Shown: positions 1-5,541 of the stretch, one piece after another
Position numbering within the stretch: the stretch's first letter is position 1
Layout of the letters: every line of letters begins with the position of its first letter
NCBI GenBank assembly: GCA_025450375.1
Contig: JANWHO010000223.1
Span: forward strand, 1 to 6,727
DNA length: 6,727 bases
Origin: Chloroflexota bacterium
GTDB lineage: Bacteria > Chloroflexota > UBA5177 > JANWHV01
Direction: 5' to 3'
Program-made: the position numbers and the translations under genes
The notes under the pieces: model-generated
What the model saw: the letters and a program-made list of their open reading frames with translations, nothing else
What the model was told of the DNA's origin: nothing
Databases searched by the model: none

Positions 1-861
1 CGCCTGGCGAAGAATGGCGTCGAGATGCCCCTCGCGCAGGAGATGATTGGGGGTAATGTCGTCGCTACAGAAGGCGGCGCGGGCCGGACGCAAGCGACGG
101 ATCAGCGGCAGCAACTCGTGGAGATTCCGCTCCGTGGAACCCTCGCGGACCAGCAGCCACATGCCTTTCCGCAATTTCTCCTCCGCCTCCGCCTCCGCCA
201 CCGACTCGTGATCGGTGCGAGGGCCGGCCAACACGTAGGCGGAGAGGTCTCGACCGCGCACCCCCGGCGCGTGACCGTCGACATGGCCCTCGGGGCCGAA
301 AAGCGCCGCCTTCGCCAACAGATCCGGGTCTCCGGCAAGGGCGCCGGGGAAGTTCATCAACTCTCCCAGCCCCAATACTCCCGTCTCGCCAACCAGCGTC
401 CGGAGCGCGGCGGCGTCGAGGATCGCGGCGGCGGTTTCAAAAGGCGAGGCGGGGACGCAGGACGGCAGTTGCACAAGGATCTCCAGCGGCACCTGCCGGG
501 CCCATCGCAACACCATGCGGATCCCTTCCAGGCCCAGCACGTTGGCCAATTCATGCGGATCGACGATGGCCGTGGTGGTCCCGCGGGACAATACCGCGCG
601 CGCGAACTCCCGCACCGAAAGCATGGTGCTCTCGATATGAATATGGCCTTCGATCAATCCCGGCAGGAGGGTAAGACCGCGCATATCCACCCGCGATTTC
701 GCCTCGTAGCGGTCGCCCAACCCTACGATCCATCCCTGGTGAATAGCCACATCGGCTGGATAGATCTCACCGGACAGCACGTTGACAATCTCGGCGCCCT
801 CCAGCAGGAGGTCCGCCGGCTCCTCTCCCCGTGCCACCCGAATCAGTGCCGGGCGATCCAT
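1..861 (-). CDS. ade: Adenine deaminase, N-terminal half (partial at left edge)
   Basis: This is an amidohydrolase-superfamily enzyme that hydrolyses adenine to hypoxanthine and ammonia in purine salvage, expected in the cytoplasm. 287 codons are present with no stop before the edge; the family is usually near 550-600 residues, so about half is seen. Family blocks occur in order: metal-binding GHIHIES at 72-78, DPHELANVLG at 101-110, LPSCVPA at 132-138, GELMNFPG at 166-173, DGHAPG at 195-200, TDHES at 216-220, EKLRKGM then REGS at 228-242, and FCSDD followed by LLREGH at 264-279. No expected metal ligand in this half is missing. The ATG at 861 is chosen because a GGAGG lies 9 nt upstream (871-875) and the protein then starts at the usual family position. 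It reads in the same direction as the 3D-domain gene upstream, but a strong hairpin between them suggests separate transcription. I am confident of the family. Confidence 0.95.
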   Translation of the reverse strand, partial: MDRPALIRVARGEEPADLLLEGAEIVNVLSGEIYPADVAIHQGWIVGLGDRYEAKSRVDMRGLTLLPGLIEGHIHIESTMLSVREFARAVLSRGTTTAIVDPHELANVLGLEGIRMVLRWARQVPLEILVQLPSCVPASPFETAAAILDAAALRTLVGETGVLGLGELMNFPGALAGDPDLLAKAALFGPEGHVDGHAPGVRGRDLSAYVLAGPRTDHESVAEAEAEEKLRKGMWLLVREGSTERNLHELLPLIRRLRPARAAFCSDDITPNHLLREGHLDAILRQA

Positions 862-952
862 GCGTTCAACCCTCCCCCTTGCCGACGTGTGCCCCGCGCG
901 GCGCGCCTACCCCATATGTTCTCTCAATGGTAGCGGGAGGCGCTGAAACGGG

Positions 953-1005
953 GATCGGCCAAGAATTGGACGGATCGGTCCGATCCGTCCAATTCTTGGC
1001 CGATC
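953..1005 (-). terminator. Perfect 26-bp inverted repeat, probable terminator
   Basis: The arms 953-978 and 980-1005 are exact reverse complements around a single base (979), so the palindrome is perfect over 53 nt; in RNA a loop of 3-5 nt would form at the tip. It begins 3 nt after the TAA stop (1009-1011) of the minus-strand 3D-domain gene and lies 91 bp before the adenine deaminase start. Position and strength fit a terminator. There is no proper U-tract, only TTT a few bases beyond each arm, so it may act in both directions or act mainly as an RNA 3'-end stabiliser. The tip is itself built from repeated GATCGG units. Confidence 0.6.
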
Positions 1006-1008
1006 GGT

Positions 1009-1623
1009 TTACCAGTGGATCGTGTAGCCGCCGGTAAGCTGGTAGGCGGTTCGCGCGTCTGAAACCCAGACGTCGACCATCGCTCCCATCACCGCGCCAC
1101 CCGTATCGTTAGCTCGGCAACGTCCGATCCCATCGATCGTGATCGTGGTGCCGAGCGGAACGACGGACGGATCGACCGCGCAGCCTCCGGGGCCGGCAGG
1201 GACGCCGCTCGCGGTGATCCCCGTCAGATCATAGCCCGTGACCCAGGCACGCAGGGTATGCGCGGGTGGGCTCGGCACCCTGGCGGGCGGCGGACTATCG
1301 CGATGATTGGGATCCACGCCCCTGCCTGGGGGAGATAGCGGCGGACTCTCGCCAAGGCCCGGCTTCGCGTTCATTCCTGATGGGGATACCGGCGGGCTGC
1401 CCGGCAAGGTAGGGATCATTCGGCCCCCGGCCGCCCTGGCGGGATTGCCTCCGAGTCTCGGTTCGCGTGAGAGGGACGCCGCGTGGGCCACGACGCGCTC
1501 CGCCTGGCTGGCGGTAGAGCGTCCCAGGAGGAACAGGCAGCCCCAGAGGAGCAGACCCAGCAGGGCGGCCAGGACAAGGACGGGCCGATGATGAGGAGGA
1601 AACGCGCGTGGAATACGGTTCAT
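1009..1623 (-). CDS. Membrane-anchored 3D-domain (double-psi beta-barrel) protein
   Basis: This is a 204-aa protein probably acting outside the membrane on peptidoglycan, by analogy with 3D-domain proteins such as the MltA/YocH type; the substrate cannot be read from the sequence. Residues 1-13 are basic, about 14-34 form one hydrophobic segment (signal anchor or uncleaved signal peptide), about 50-120 are a Pro/Gly/Ser-rich linker, and 122-204 are the 3D domain. The domain shows TASG, then AVDPSVVPLGT, ANDTGG and MVDVW, giving the three name-giving aspartates D151, D173 and D184. The reading frame is open to an ATG at 1713, but the ATG at 1623 is preferred: AAGAGG lies 11 nt upstream (1635-1640), and the extra 30 residues would put charged sequence before the membrane segment. 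The domain ends right at the C-terminus, as is common. The gene diverges from sthA. Confidence 0.85.
   Translation of the reverse strand: MNRIPRAFPPHHRPVLVLAALLGLLLWGCLFLLGRSTASQAERVVAHAASLSREPRLGGNPARAAGGRMIPTLPGSPPVSPSGMNAKPGLGESPPLSPPGRGVDPNHRDSPPPARVPSPPAHTLRAWVTGYDLTGITASGVPAGPGGCAVDPSVVPLGTTITIDGIGRCRANDTGGAVMGAMVDVWVSDARTAYQLTGGYTIHW
1324..1398 (-). repeat. Imperfect 24-bp duplication in the linker of the 3D-domain gene
   Basis: Positions 1324-1347 and 1375-1398 match at 18 of 24 bases, 51 bp apart and therefore in frame (17 codons). They encode the related peptides SPPLSPPG and SPPVSPSG. A further SPPPARVPSPP follows nearer the catalytic domain. This looks like expansion of a flexible wall-spanning linker. 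Confidence 0.55.
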
Positions 1624-1650
1624 GCGGATGATTGCCTCTTGGAGTATACT

Positions 1651-1667
1651 GGGCGGCTCATCCGCCC
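1651..1667 (-). repeat. Small hairpin in the leader of the 3D-domain gene
   Basis: GGGCGG (1651-1656) and CCGCCC (1662-1667) are exact 6-bp complements around a 5-nt loop. The hairpin lies 27 nt upstream of the chosen ATG at 1623 and just upstream of its AAGAGG site, so it would sit in the 5' leader if transcription starts near 1672. It could affect translation or be chance in GC-rich DNA. Confidence 0.35.
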
Positions 1668-1679
1668 TTCTCTCCAGTG

Positions 1680-1704
1680 TACGGGTGATTATGGTAATGT
1701 TCCA
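1680..1704 (-). promoter_or_regulatory. Possible ECF-sigma-type promoter for the 3D-domain gene
   Basis: Reading the minus strand, TGGAAC (1699-1704) is followed after 15 nt by CGTA (1680-1683). Envelope-stress ECF sigma factors use a -35 with an AAC core (GGAAC or TGAAAC) and a -10 such as CGTA about 16 nt away. A start near 1672 would give a leader of about 50 nt before the ATG at 1623. TACACT, which overlaps the CGTA, could instead be a housekeeping -10, but its -35 match is poor. The motifs are short and could be chance. Confidence 0.25.
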
Positions 1705-1715
1705 TGGGCCCATGG
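1702..1715. repeat. 14-bp perfect palindrome in the divergent control region
   Basis: CCATGGGCCCATGG is its own reverse complement. It lies between the divergently read 3D-domain gene and sthA and overlaps the upstream end of the possible ECF -35 element. A second perfect palindrome, GTGCCGGCAC, lies at 1750-1759 closer to sthA. Either could be an operator for a dimeric regulator; nothing in the sequence identifies one. Confidence 0.35.
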
Positions 1716-1840
1716 TCCCCTTGCCAAAGGTTTCCGAGTATGAGTCACTGTGCCGGCACGGCTATCTCTGCTAGGATAGGGCCGGATAGACAGCCTAACA
1801 GACACCATGCCGGCGCGAGCGGAACGAGAGTGATACGACG

Positions 1841-3244
1841 ATGGATGAGGAACGGTTCGATTACGATCTGGCGGTGATTGGCACTGGTCCTGGGGGGCAG
1901 CGCGCGGCCATTGCCACCGCCAAGGCAGGACATCGGGTGGCGATCATCGAACGGAAGTCCGTGGTAGGCGGGGTTTGCACCAATACGGGAACCATTCCCA
2001 GCAAGTCGCTTCGGGAAGCCGTGCTCTACCTGTCGGGTTGGCGCGAGCATACGTTTTATGGCTCCAGTTACGCGGTGAAGCGCGATATTACGATCAGCGA
2101 TCTCCTGATCAGGACGAACTATGTCATTCAGCACGAACTGGATGTGATTCAGCATCAGATGTACCGGAACGGGGTAGACGTGCTGCGCGCCTCGGCGGCC
2201 TTCAGCGATCCCCATACCCTCCTCCTCACCGTGCTCGATGGGAGTGGGAGCCGTCTCATTCGGGCCCGATTCATCGTCATCGCCACCGGCACCGACGCGG
2301 CGGTCCCCCGCGACTACACGGTGGATGATTGCTCGATCTTTACCAGTGACGCGATTCTGGCCCTGGATCGCATTCCTCACACTCTGGCGGTGATCGGCGC
2401 CGGAGTGATCGGCTGCGAGTACGCCTCCATGTTCGCCGCCCTGGGGACGCGCGTCACCCTGATCGATGCCCGGCCCACCCTCCTTTCCTTCATCGACGAG
2501 GAGGTGGCCGCCTCGTTGGCCTTTCATCTGCGCGAGAACAACGTCACCTTGCGCCTGAGCGAAACGGTCTCCCACGTGGAGCGGACCGTCGATGGTCATG
2601 TGGCCACCCACCTGAAGAGCGGGAAGCATTTTGGGACCGAGAAGGCGCTCTATAGCGTGGGGAGGGTTGGGGCTACCGCCGATCTCAATCTTGGGAGCGC
2701 CGGAATCGCGCCCGACGAGCGCGGCCGCCTGGTGGTAAACGACCACTACCAGACGGCGGTGCCGCACATCTACGCGGTGGGTGACGTGATCGGATTCCCT
2801 TCCCTGGCTTCCACCTCGATGGAACAGGGGCGGTTGGCCGCTTCCCACGCCTTTGGGCTCCCCGCCAGCAGCGTACCGGCTCACTTCCCCTATGGCATCT
2901 ACACCATTCCGGAAATTTCCATGGTTGGTTCCACCGAGTCCGATCTGACCCGCGACGGGGTCCCCTATGAGGTGGGGAAGGCGTCGTATAAGGAGATCGC
3001 GCGCGGCCAGATCATCGGTGACCAGGTGGGGATGCTCAAGTTGATTTTCCATTCCGACAGCGGCCAACTCCTCGGGGTGCATATTATCGGCGAAGGGGCG
3101 AGCGAGCTGGTTCATATTGGCCAGGCGGTGATCGCCTTCGGGGGGACGGTGGACTACTTTGTCAACACTGTGTTCAATTATCCAACCCTGGCCGAGTGCT
3201 ACAAGGTGGCCGCCTTCGATGCCCTGAACCGGATGCGGGGATAG
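1841..3244 (+). CDS. sthA: Soluble (Si-specific) NAD(P)+ transhydrogenase
   Basis: This 467-aa cytoplasmic FAD enzyme moves reducing equivalents between NADPH and NAD+, balancing the two pools. The FAD-binding GTGPGG is at 14-19 with E37 ending the second strand; ATG at 148-150; the NAD(P)-binding GAGVIG at 186-191; the second FAD motif YAVGDV at 311-316; the dimerisation domain fills the rest and ends at the usual family length. It is separated from dihydrolipoamide dehydrogenase by two points: the redox-disulfide position reads C46...T51 (second Cys lost, in CTNTGTIPSK), and the catalytic His near the C-terminus is replaced by Y447 in FNYPTLAE. Both match SthA as I know it from enterobacteria, as does the PYEVG...YKEIARGQI stretch. 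The ATG at 1841 has only a weak GAGAG-like site 10 nt upstream, but homology begins at once. It converges on the 167-aa gene and looks monocistronic. Confidence 0.93.
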   Translation: MDEERFDYDLAVIGTGPGGQRAAIATAKAGHRVAIIERKSVVGGVCTNTGTIPSKSLREAVLYLSGWREHTFYGSSYAVKRDITISDLLIRTNYVIQHELDVIQHQMYRNGVDVLRASAAFSDPHTLLLTVLDGSGSRLIRARFIVIATGTDAAVPRDYTVDDCSIFTSDAILALDRIPHTLAVIGAGVIGCEYASMFAALGTRVTLIDARPTLLSFIDEEVAASLAFHLRENNVTLRLSETVSHVERTVDGHVATHLKSGKHFGTEKALYSVGRVGATADLNLGSAGIAPDERGRLVVNDHYQTAVPHIYAVGDVIGFPSLASTSMEQGRLAASHAFGLPASSVPAHFPYGIYTIPEISMVGSTESDLTRDGVPYEVGKASYKEIARGQIIGDQVGMLKLIFHSDSGQLLGVHIIGEGASELVHIGQAVIAFGGTVDYFVNTVFNYPTLAECYKVAAFDALNRMRG

Positions 3245-3246
3245 TA

Positions 3247-3271
3247 CACCGAGGCGGAAGCACCGAGGCGG
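3247..3271 (+). repeat. 11-bp direct repeat just after sthA
   Basis: CACCGAGGCGG occurs at 3247-3257 and 3261-3271, a period of 14 bp, starting 2 nt after the sthA stop codon and ending 6 bp before the nested palindrome. It may be part of the same repeat element or a trace of its insertion. Confidence 0.45.
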
Positions 3272-3277
3272 TTTTCG

Positions 3278-3343
3278 GTAGGGGCACCCCTCGTGGGTGC
3301 CCTTGGCGGCCCGAACCAGGGCACCCACGAGGGGTGCCCCTAC
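3278..3343. repeat. REP-like nested palindrome between convergent genes
   Basis: The 26-nt arms 3278-3303 and 3318-3343 are exact reverse complements around a 14-nt loop (3304-3317). Each arm is also a hairpin by itself: GGGCACCC (3282-3289) pairs with GGGTGCCC (3295-3302), and GGGCACCC (3319-3326) with GGGTGCCC (3332-3339), each over a 5-nt loop. The same 8-mer thus occurs four times in alternating orientation, and the RNA or DNA could fold as one long stem or two short ones. Paired inverted units of this kind are typical of REP/BIME elements and small MITEs. Lying between the ends of sthA and the 167-aa gene, it could also serve as a two-way terminator. No transposase gene is near. Confidence 0.8.
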
Positions 3344-3380
3344 AACCAGCGGCCGGCTTGCGCCAAGCTATACTAACGTT

Positions 3381-3884
3381 TCAGTTGTTGCCGCTGAAGA
3401 CCTGGTTCGTTGGCTCGAACGGGAAAATGGGCTCGAAGGCGGGGGGAGTAAAGTGCCAGCGCTCTCCCTGGAAATGGCGGACCACCTCCGCCGACCATCC
3501 CGCCACATCATGGCCGCTCCCGATCGCCACCTGGCCCGCCGCTTGCCGATCCAGAGGGATCGTGCCGGGGCCGATCCTATAGGCCACGACCACCCGATTC
3601 CCGGGGAGATGGAGCACCAGATAGGCATTCCACGGCATCACATGCAGGCTGCCGGCCCGCAGGGCGCCCGCGAGATTCCCGTGGTCTGTCACGTCCACCA
3701 CCATGCGGGGCAGCACGCCCGGCCCCCATTCCCGCGACTCCGCCGCGGTCGGTTGGCGCAAGGTGGCCACCGTATAGGGATACTCCGGGATCAGACCACG
3801 CGGCATGGCGCAATACACGCGGCCATGAATCGCTCGGTAGAGCATGGCGCCAGGCCATTCGGCCACCGGTTCGAACCGCGCCAT
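3381..3884 (-). CDS. Hypothetical protein, 167 aa, downstream of metG
   Basis: I do not recognise this family. The frame extends upstream to an ATG at 3968 inside metG, but the ATG at 3884 is clearly the start, because AGAAGGAG lies 8 nt before it (3893-3900) and it clears the metG stop by 14 bp. The product has no signal peptide, membrane segment or coiled coil. It looks like a soluble alpha/beta protein, with beta-prone stretches around VVVDV/MVVDV, AYLVLHLPG and RVVVAYRIG, one cysteine, several tryptophans, and a C-terminal tail rich in Pro, Phe and Asn. No catalytic motif stands out. Codon use resembles the neighbours and the frame is uninterrupted, so it is likely real. Its spacing to metG suggests one transcript with coupled translation. 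This does not by itself imply a role in translation. Confidence 0.7.
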   Translation of the reverse strand: MARFEPVAEWPGAMLYRAIHGRVYCAMPRGLIPEYPYTVATLRQPTAAESREWGPGVLPRMVVDVTDHGNLAGALRAGSLHVMPWNAYLVLHLPGNRVVVAYRIGPGTIPLDRQAAGQVAIGSGHDVAGWSAEVVRHFQGERWHFTPPAFEPIFPFEPTNQVFSGNN

Positions 3885-3892
3885 CCGCCGAT

Positions 3893-3900
3893 CTCCTTCT
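3893..3900 (-). promoter_or_regulatory. Ribosome-binding site of the 167-aa gene, overlapping the metG stop
   Basis: On the minus strand AGAAGGAG precedes the ATG at 3884 by 8 nt and shares bases with the metG TAG (3899-3901). It is the best Shine-Dalgarno match in the window. It sets the start of the downstream gene and suggests that ribosomes finishing metG reload there. Confidence 0.75.
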
Positions 3901-5446
3901 ATTCCTCTATCCTGGGGAAGAGGATTGGCAGCGGGCCCAGCCTCGTGCCAGGTTCCAGGTGGCCCCACCCGCCCAGCGCGCGGGCGGGCGGCAGACCCAG
4001 GGCCTCTCGGAGGGCGGCCATTTTCGTGGGCATGGCGGGACTGAGCAGGGCGGCGGCGATCCCCAGGGTCTCCCCCGCGTAATAAAGGGTGACCTCGACC
4101 CCGGCCTGATCTCCGGCCTTGGCGGCCGACCAGGGCGCTTTCTGCTCCAGGTAACTATTGGTGCGCTTGATCAGGCTCATCCCCTCGGCGAGCGCCTGAT
4201 GTGGTTGCATCGCCTTGATGGCGGCGCGCACCGCGTCGGGCGCGGCGATCGCGGCATCCCGGAGGTCACGATCGGTTTCGTTTTCACCGGAGGGATCGGG
4301 GACGATGCCGCCACAATAGCGGTTGAGCATGGTCACTACCCGGTTTGCCAGGTTGCCAAGGTCGTTCGCCAGATCGGCGTTGTACCGCCGCTGGAGACCA
4401 GCGGGACTGAACTCGCTATCCTGACCAAAAATCATTTCACGCGCCATGAGGTAGCGCGCCCCGTCCACCCCGTAGCGTTCGGTCAGGGCTACCGGCTTCC
4501 GGAACAACTCCATCGCGTCGGCCATCGCGTCGCTCGCGTCCACCGACTTTGAGCCCTTCTGCCCGCCCATGGTCCAGTAGCCATGTACATTCAGGTGCTG
4601 GAAAAGGGGGATGCCCGCCGCCTTCAGCATGCACGGCCAATAGACCCCGTGCGGCTTGAGAATATCCTTCCCAATCAGATGCTGGCCCACCGGCCAGTAG
4701 GTCTTGTAGAGTGGATCATCGGGCGGATTGAGAGCGCTGACGTAATTGATCAGGGCATCGAACCACACGTAGGTCACGAAGTCTGGATCGAACGGTAAAG
4801 GGATGCCCCAGGTAAGGCGGCTGGTAGGCCGGGAAATGCAGAGATCCTCCAGCGGCTCACGCAGGAAACCCAATACCTCGCGCCGGTACTGGTCGGGCCG
4901 CAGTCTATCGGGCTGCGTTTCCAGCAGATCGATCAGCCAGTCCTGATAGGCGCTCATGCGGAAGAAGTAATTCTTCTCGCTGATAAAGGTGGGAACGGTC
5001 AGGTGTTGCGGGCATTTGCCGTCCACCAATTCCTTTTCGGTGTAGAAACGCTCGCAGCCATAACAATAGAGGCCGCCGAATTCCCCGAAATAGATTTCGC
5101 CTTTGTCGTAGACGGTTTGCAGGATCTGTTGCACCACCTTCATATGCCGTGGTTCGGTGGTGCGGATAAAATCACTGGGCTCGATCCCGAATTGGGTCCA
5201 GGCATCCCGGAAGGTGTCGCTGATCCGCGTGACGTACTCGTAGGGGGAGACCCCGGCCGCGGCGGCGGCCCGCGCTACCTTGTCTCCGTGCTCGTCGGTG
5301 CCGGTCAGCATGCGGGCATCCTGCCCGAACAGCCGGTGGTAACGGGTCACCAGATCGGCGATCAGCGTCGTATAGGTGCTGCCCGCGCTGGGCACCGCGT
5401 TGGCATAATATATTGGGGTGGTGAGATAGAAGGCATTGTCACTCAT
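3899..5446 (-). CDS. metG: Methionyl-tRNA synthetase with altered HIGH and KMSKS motifs
   Basis: This 515-aa class I synthetase should charge tRNA-Met in the cytoplasm. It follows the Thermus-type layout: Rossmann catalytic domain with TGTDEHG at 48-54; connective domain with one zinc knuckle (C128, C131, C145, H148); ISRPTSRLTWGIPLP at 204-218; WFDALINY at 228-235; LIGKDILKPH at 257-266; then a helical anticodon-binding domain from about residue 340. It ends at residue 515 without the extra C-terminal EMAP/Trbp111-like domain found in many bacterial enzymes. Two features are odd. The HIGH position reads SAGS (20-23), and KMSKS reads KGSKS (297-301), followed by about ten extra residues (within 303-318) where GNVVDP is usual. 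The frame is clean, so it is not a decaying gene. It may be a lineage variant or a second paralogue. The ATG at 5446 fits the family start, though AGAGGG directly abuts it. The 167-aa gene follows 14 bp later. Confidence 0.93.
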   Translation of the reverse strand: MSDNAFYLTTPIYYANAVPSAGSTYTTLIADLVTRYHRLFGQDARMLTGTDEHGDKVARAAAAAGVSPYEYVTRISDTFRDAWTQFGIEPSDFIRTTEPRHMKVVQQILQTVYDKGEIYFGEFGGLYCYGCERFYTEKELVDGKCPQHLTVPTFISEKNYFFRMSAYQDWLIDLLETQPDRLRPDQYRREVLGFLREPLEDLCISRPTSRLTWGIPLPFDPDFVTYVWFDALINYVSALNPPDDPLYKTYWPVGQHLIGKDILKPHGVYWPCMLKAAGIPLFQHLNVHGYWTMGGQKGSKSVDASDAMADAMELFRKPVALTERYGVDGARYLMAREMIFGQDSEFSPAGLQRRYNADLANDLGNLANRVVTMLNRYCGGIVPDPSGENETDRDLRDAAIAAPDAVRAAIKAMQPHQALAEGMSLIKRTNSYLEQKAPWSAAKAGDQAGVEVTLYYAGETLGIAAALLSPAMPTKMAALREALGLPPARALGGWGHLEPGTRLGPLPILFPRIEE

Positions 5447-5452
5447 CCCTCT

Positions 5453-5461
5453 AGTGTATCA
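5453..5461 (-). promoter_or_regulatory. Possible extended -10 promoter for leaderless metG
   Basis: On the minus strand TGATACACT matches an extended -10 (TG-N-TACACT, four of six bases of TATAAT). It ends exactly 6 nt before the metG ATG, which would put the transcript start at or near the A of the start codon. No good -35 is visible at 16-18 nt. The purine-rich AGAGGG between them is too close to the ATG to act as a normal ribosome-binding site, which favours a leaderless message or a mis-set start. Confidence 0.3.
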
Positions 5462-5541
5462 AGGCACTGTCTTCCCCTGCTATCCTGATCGGTACGCGGT
5501 CACGCGCCGCGGTCCATCCTTGGCGGAATGAGCCGTTGGTC

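Noticed and set aside
25..933. A 302-codon plus-strand open frame over the adenine deaminase
   Set aside because: It is antisense to conserved adenine deaminase motifs and rich in Arg, Gln and Gly, with no recognisable domain.
1513..1590. Lipobox-like cysteine (LWGC) in the hydrophobic segment of the 3D-domain protein
   Set aside because: Tryptophan before GC is atypical and the hydrophobic stretch continues past the cysteine, which fits a transmembrane anchor better than a lipoprotein signal.
1624..1713. Upstream ATG at 1713 giving a 234-aa 3D-domain protein
   Set aside because: The added 30 residues are charged and precede the membrane segment; this start has no clear ribbon of Shine-Dalgarno sequence and lies inside a palindrome and possible promoter.
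1772..1777. TAGGAT as a -10 element for sthA
   Set aside because: It matches four of six bases but has no acceptable -35 (TGTGCC at 17-bp spacing), so I could not support it as a promoter.
1745..3328. A 527-codon minus-strand open frame covering all of sthA
   Set aside because: It is the antisense shadow of sthA: no family resemblance, low-complexity composition rich in Gly, His and Arg, and it runs through the nested palindrome. Long antisense frames are expected in GC-rich genes.
3885..3968. Upstream ATG at 3968 for the 167-aa gene, overlapping metG
   Set aside because: The strong AGAAGGAG site 8 nt before the ATG at 3884 decides the start, and the extra segment is simply metG in another frame.
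4493..4540. The MetRS loop insertion as a frameshift artefact
   Set aside because: The frame before (QKGSKS) and after (ERYGVD, FGQDSEFS) is the same and family-typical, and the segment is a multiple of three with in-frame repeats.
5481..5486. TATCCT as a -10 element for the kinase
   Set aside because: No -35-like hexamer is found 16-18 bp upstream, and the region is short enough for chance matches.
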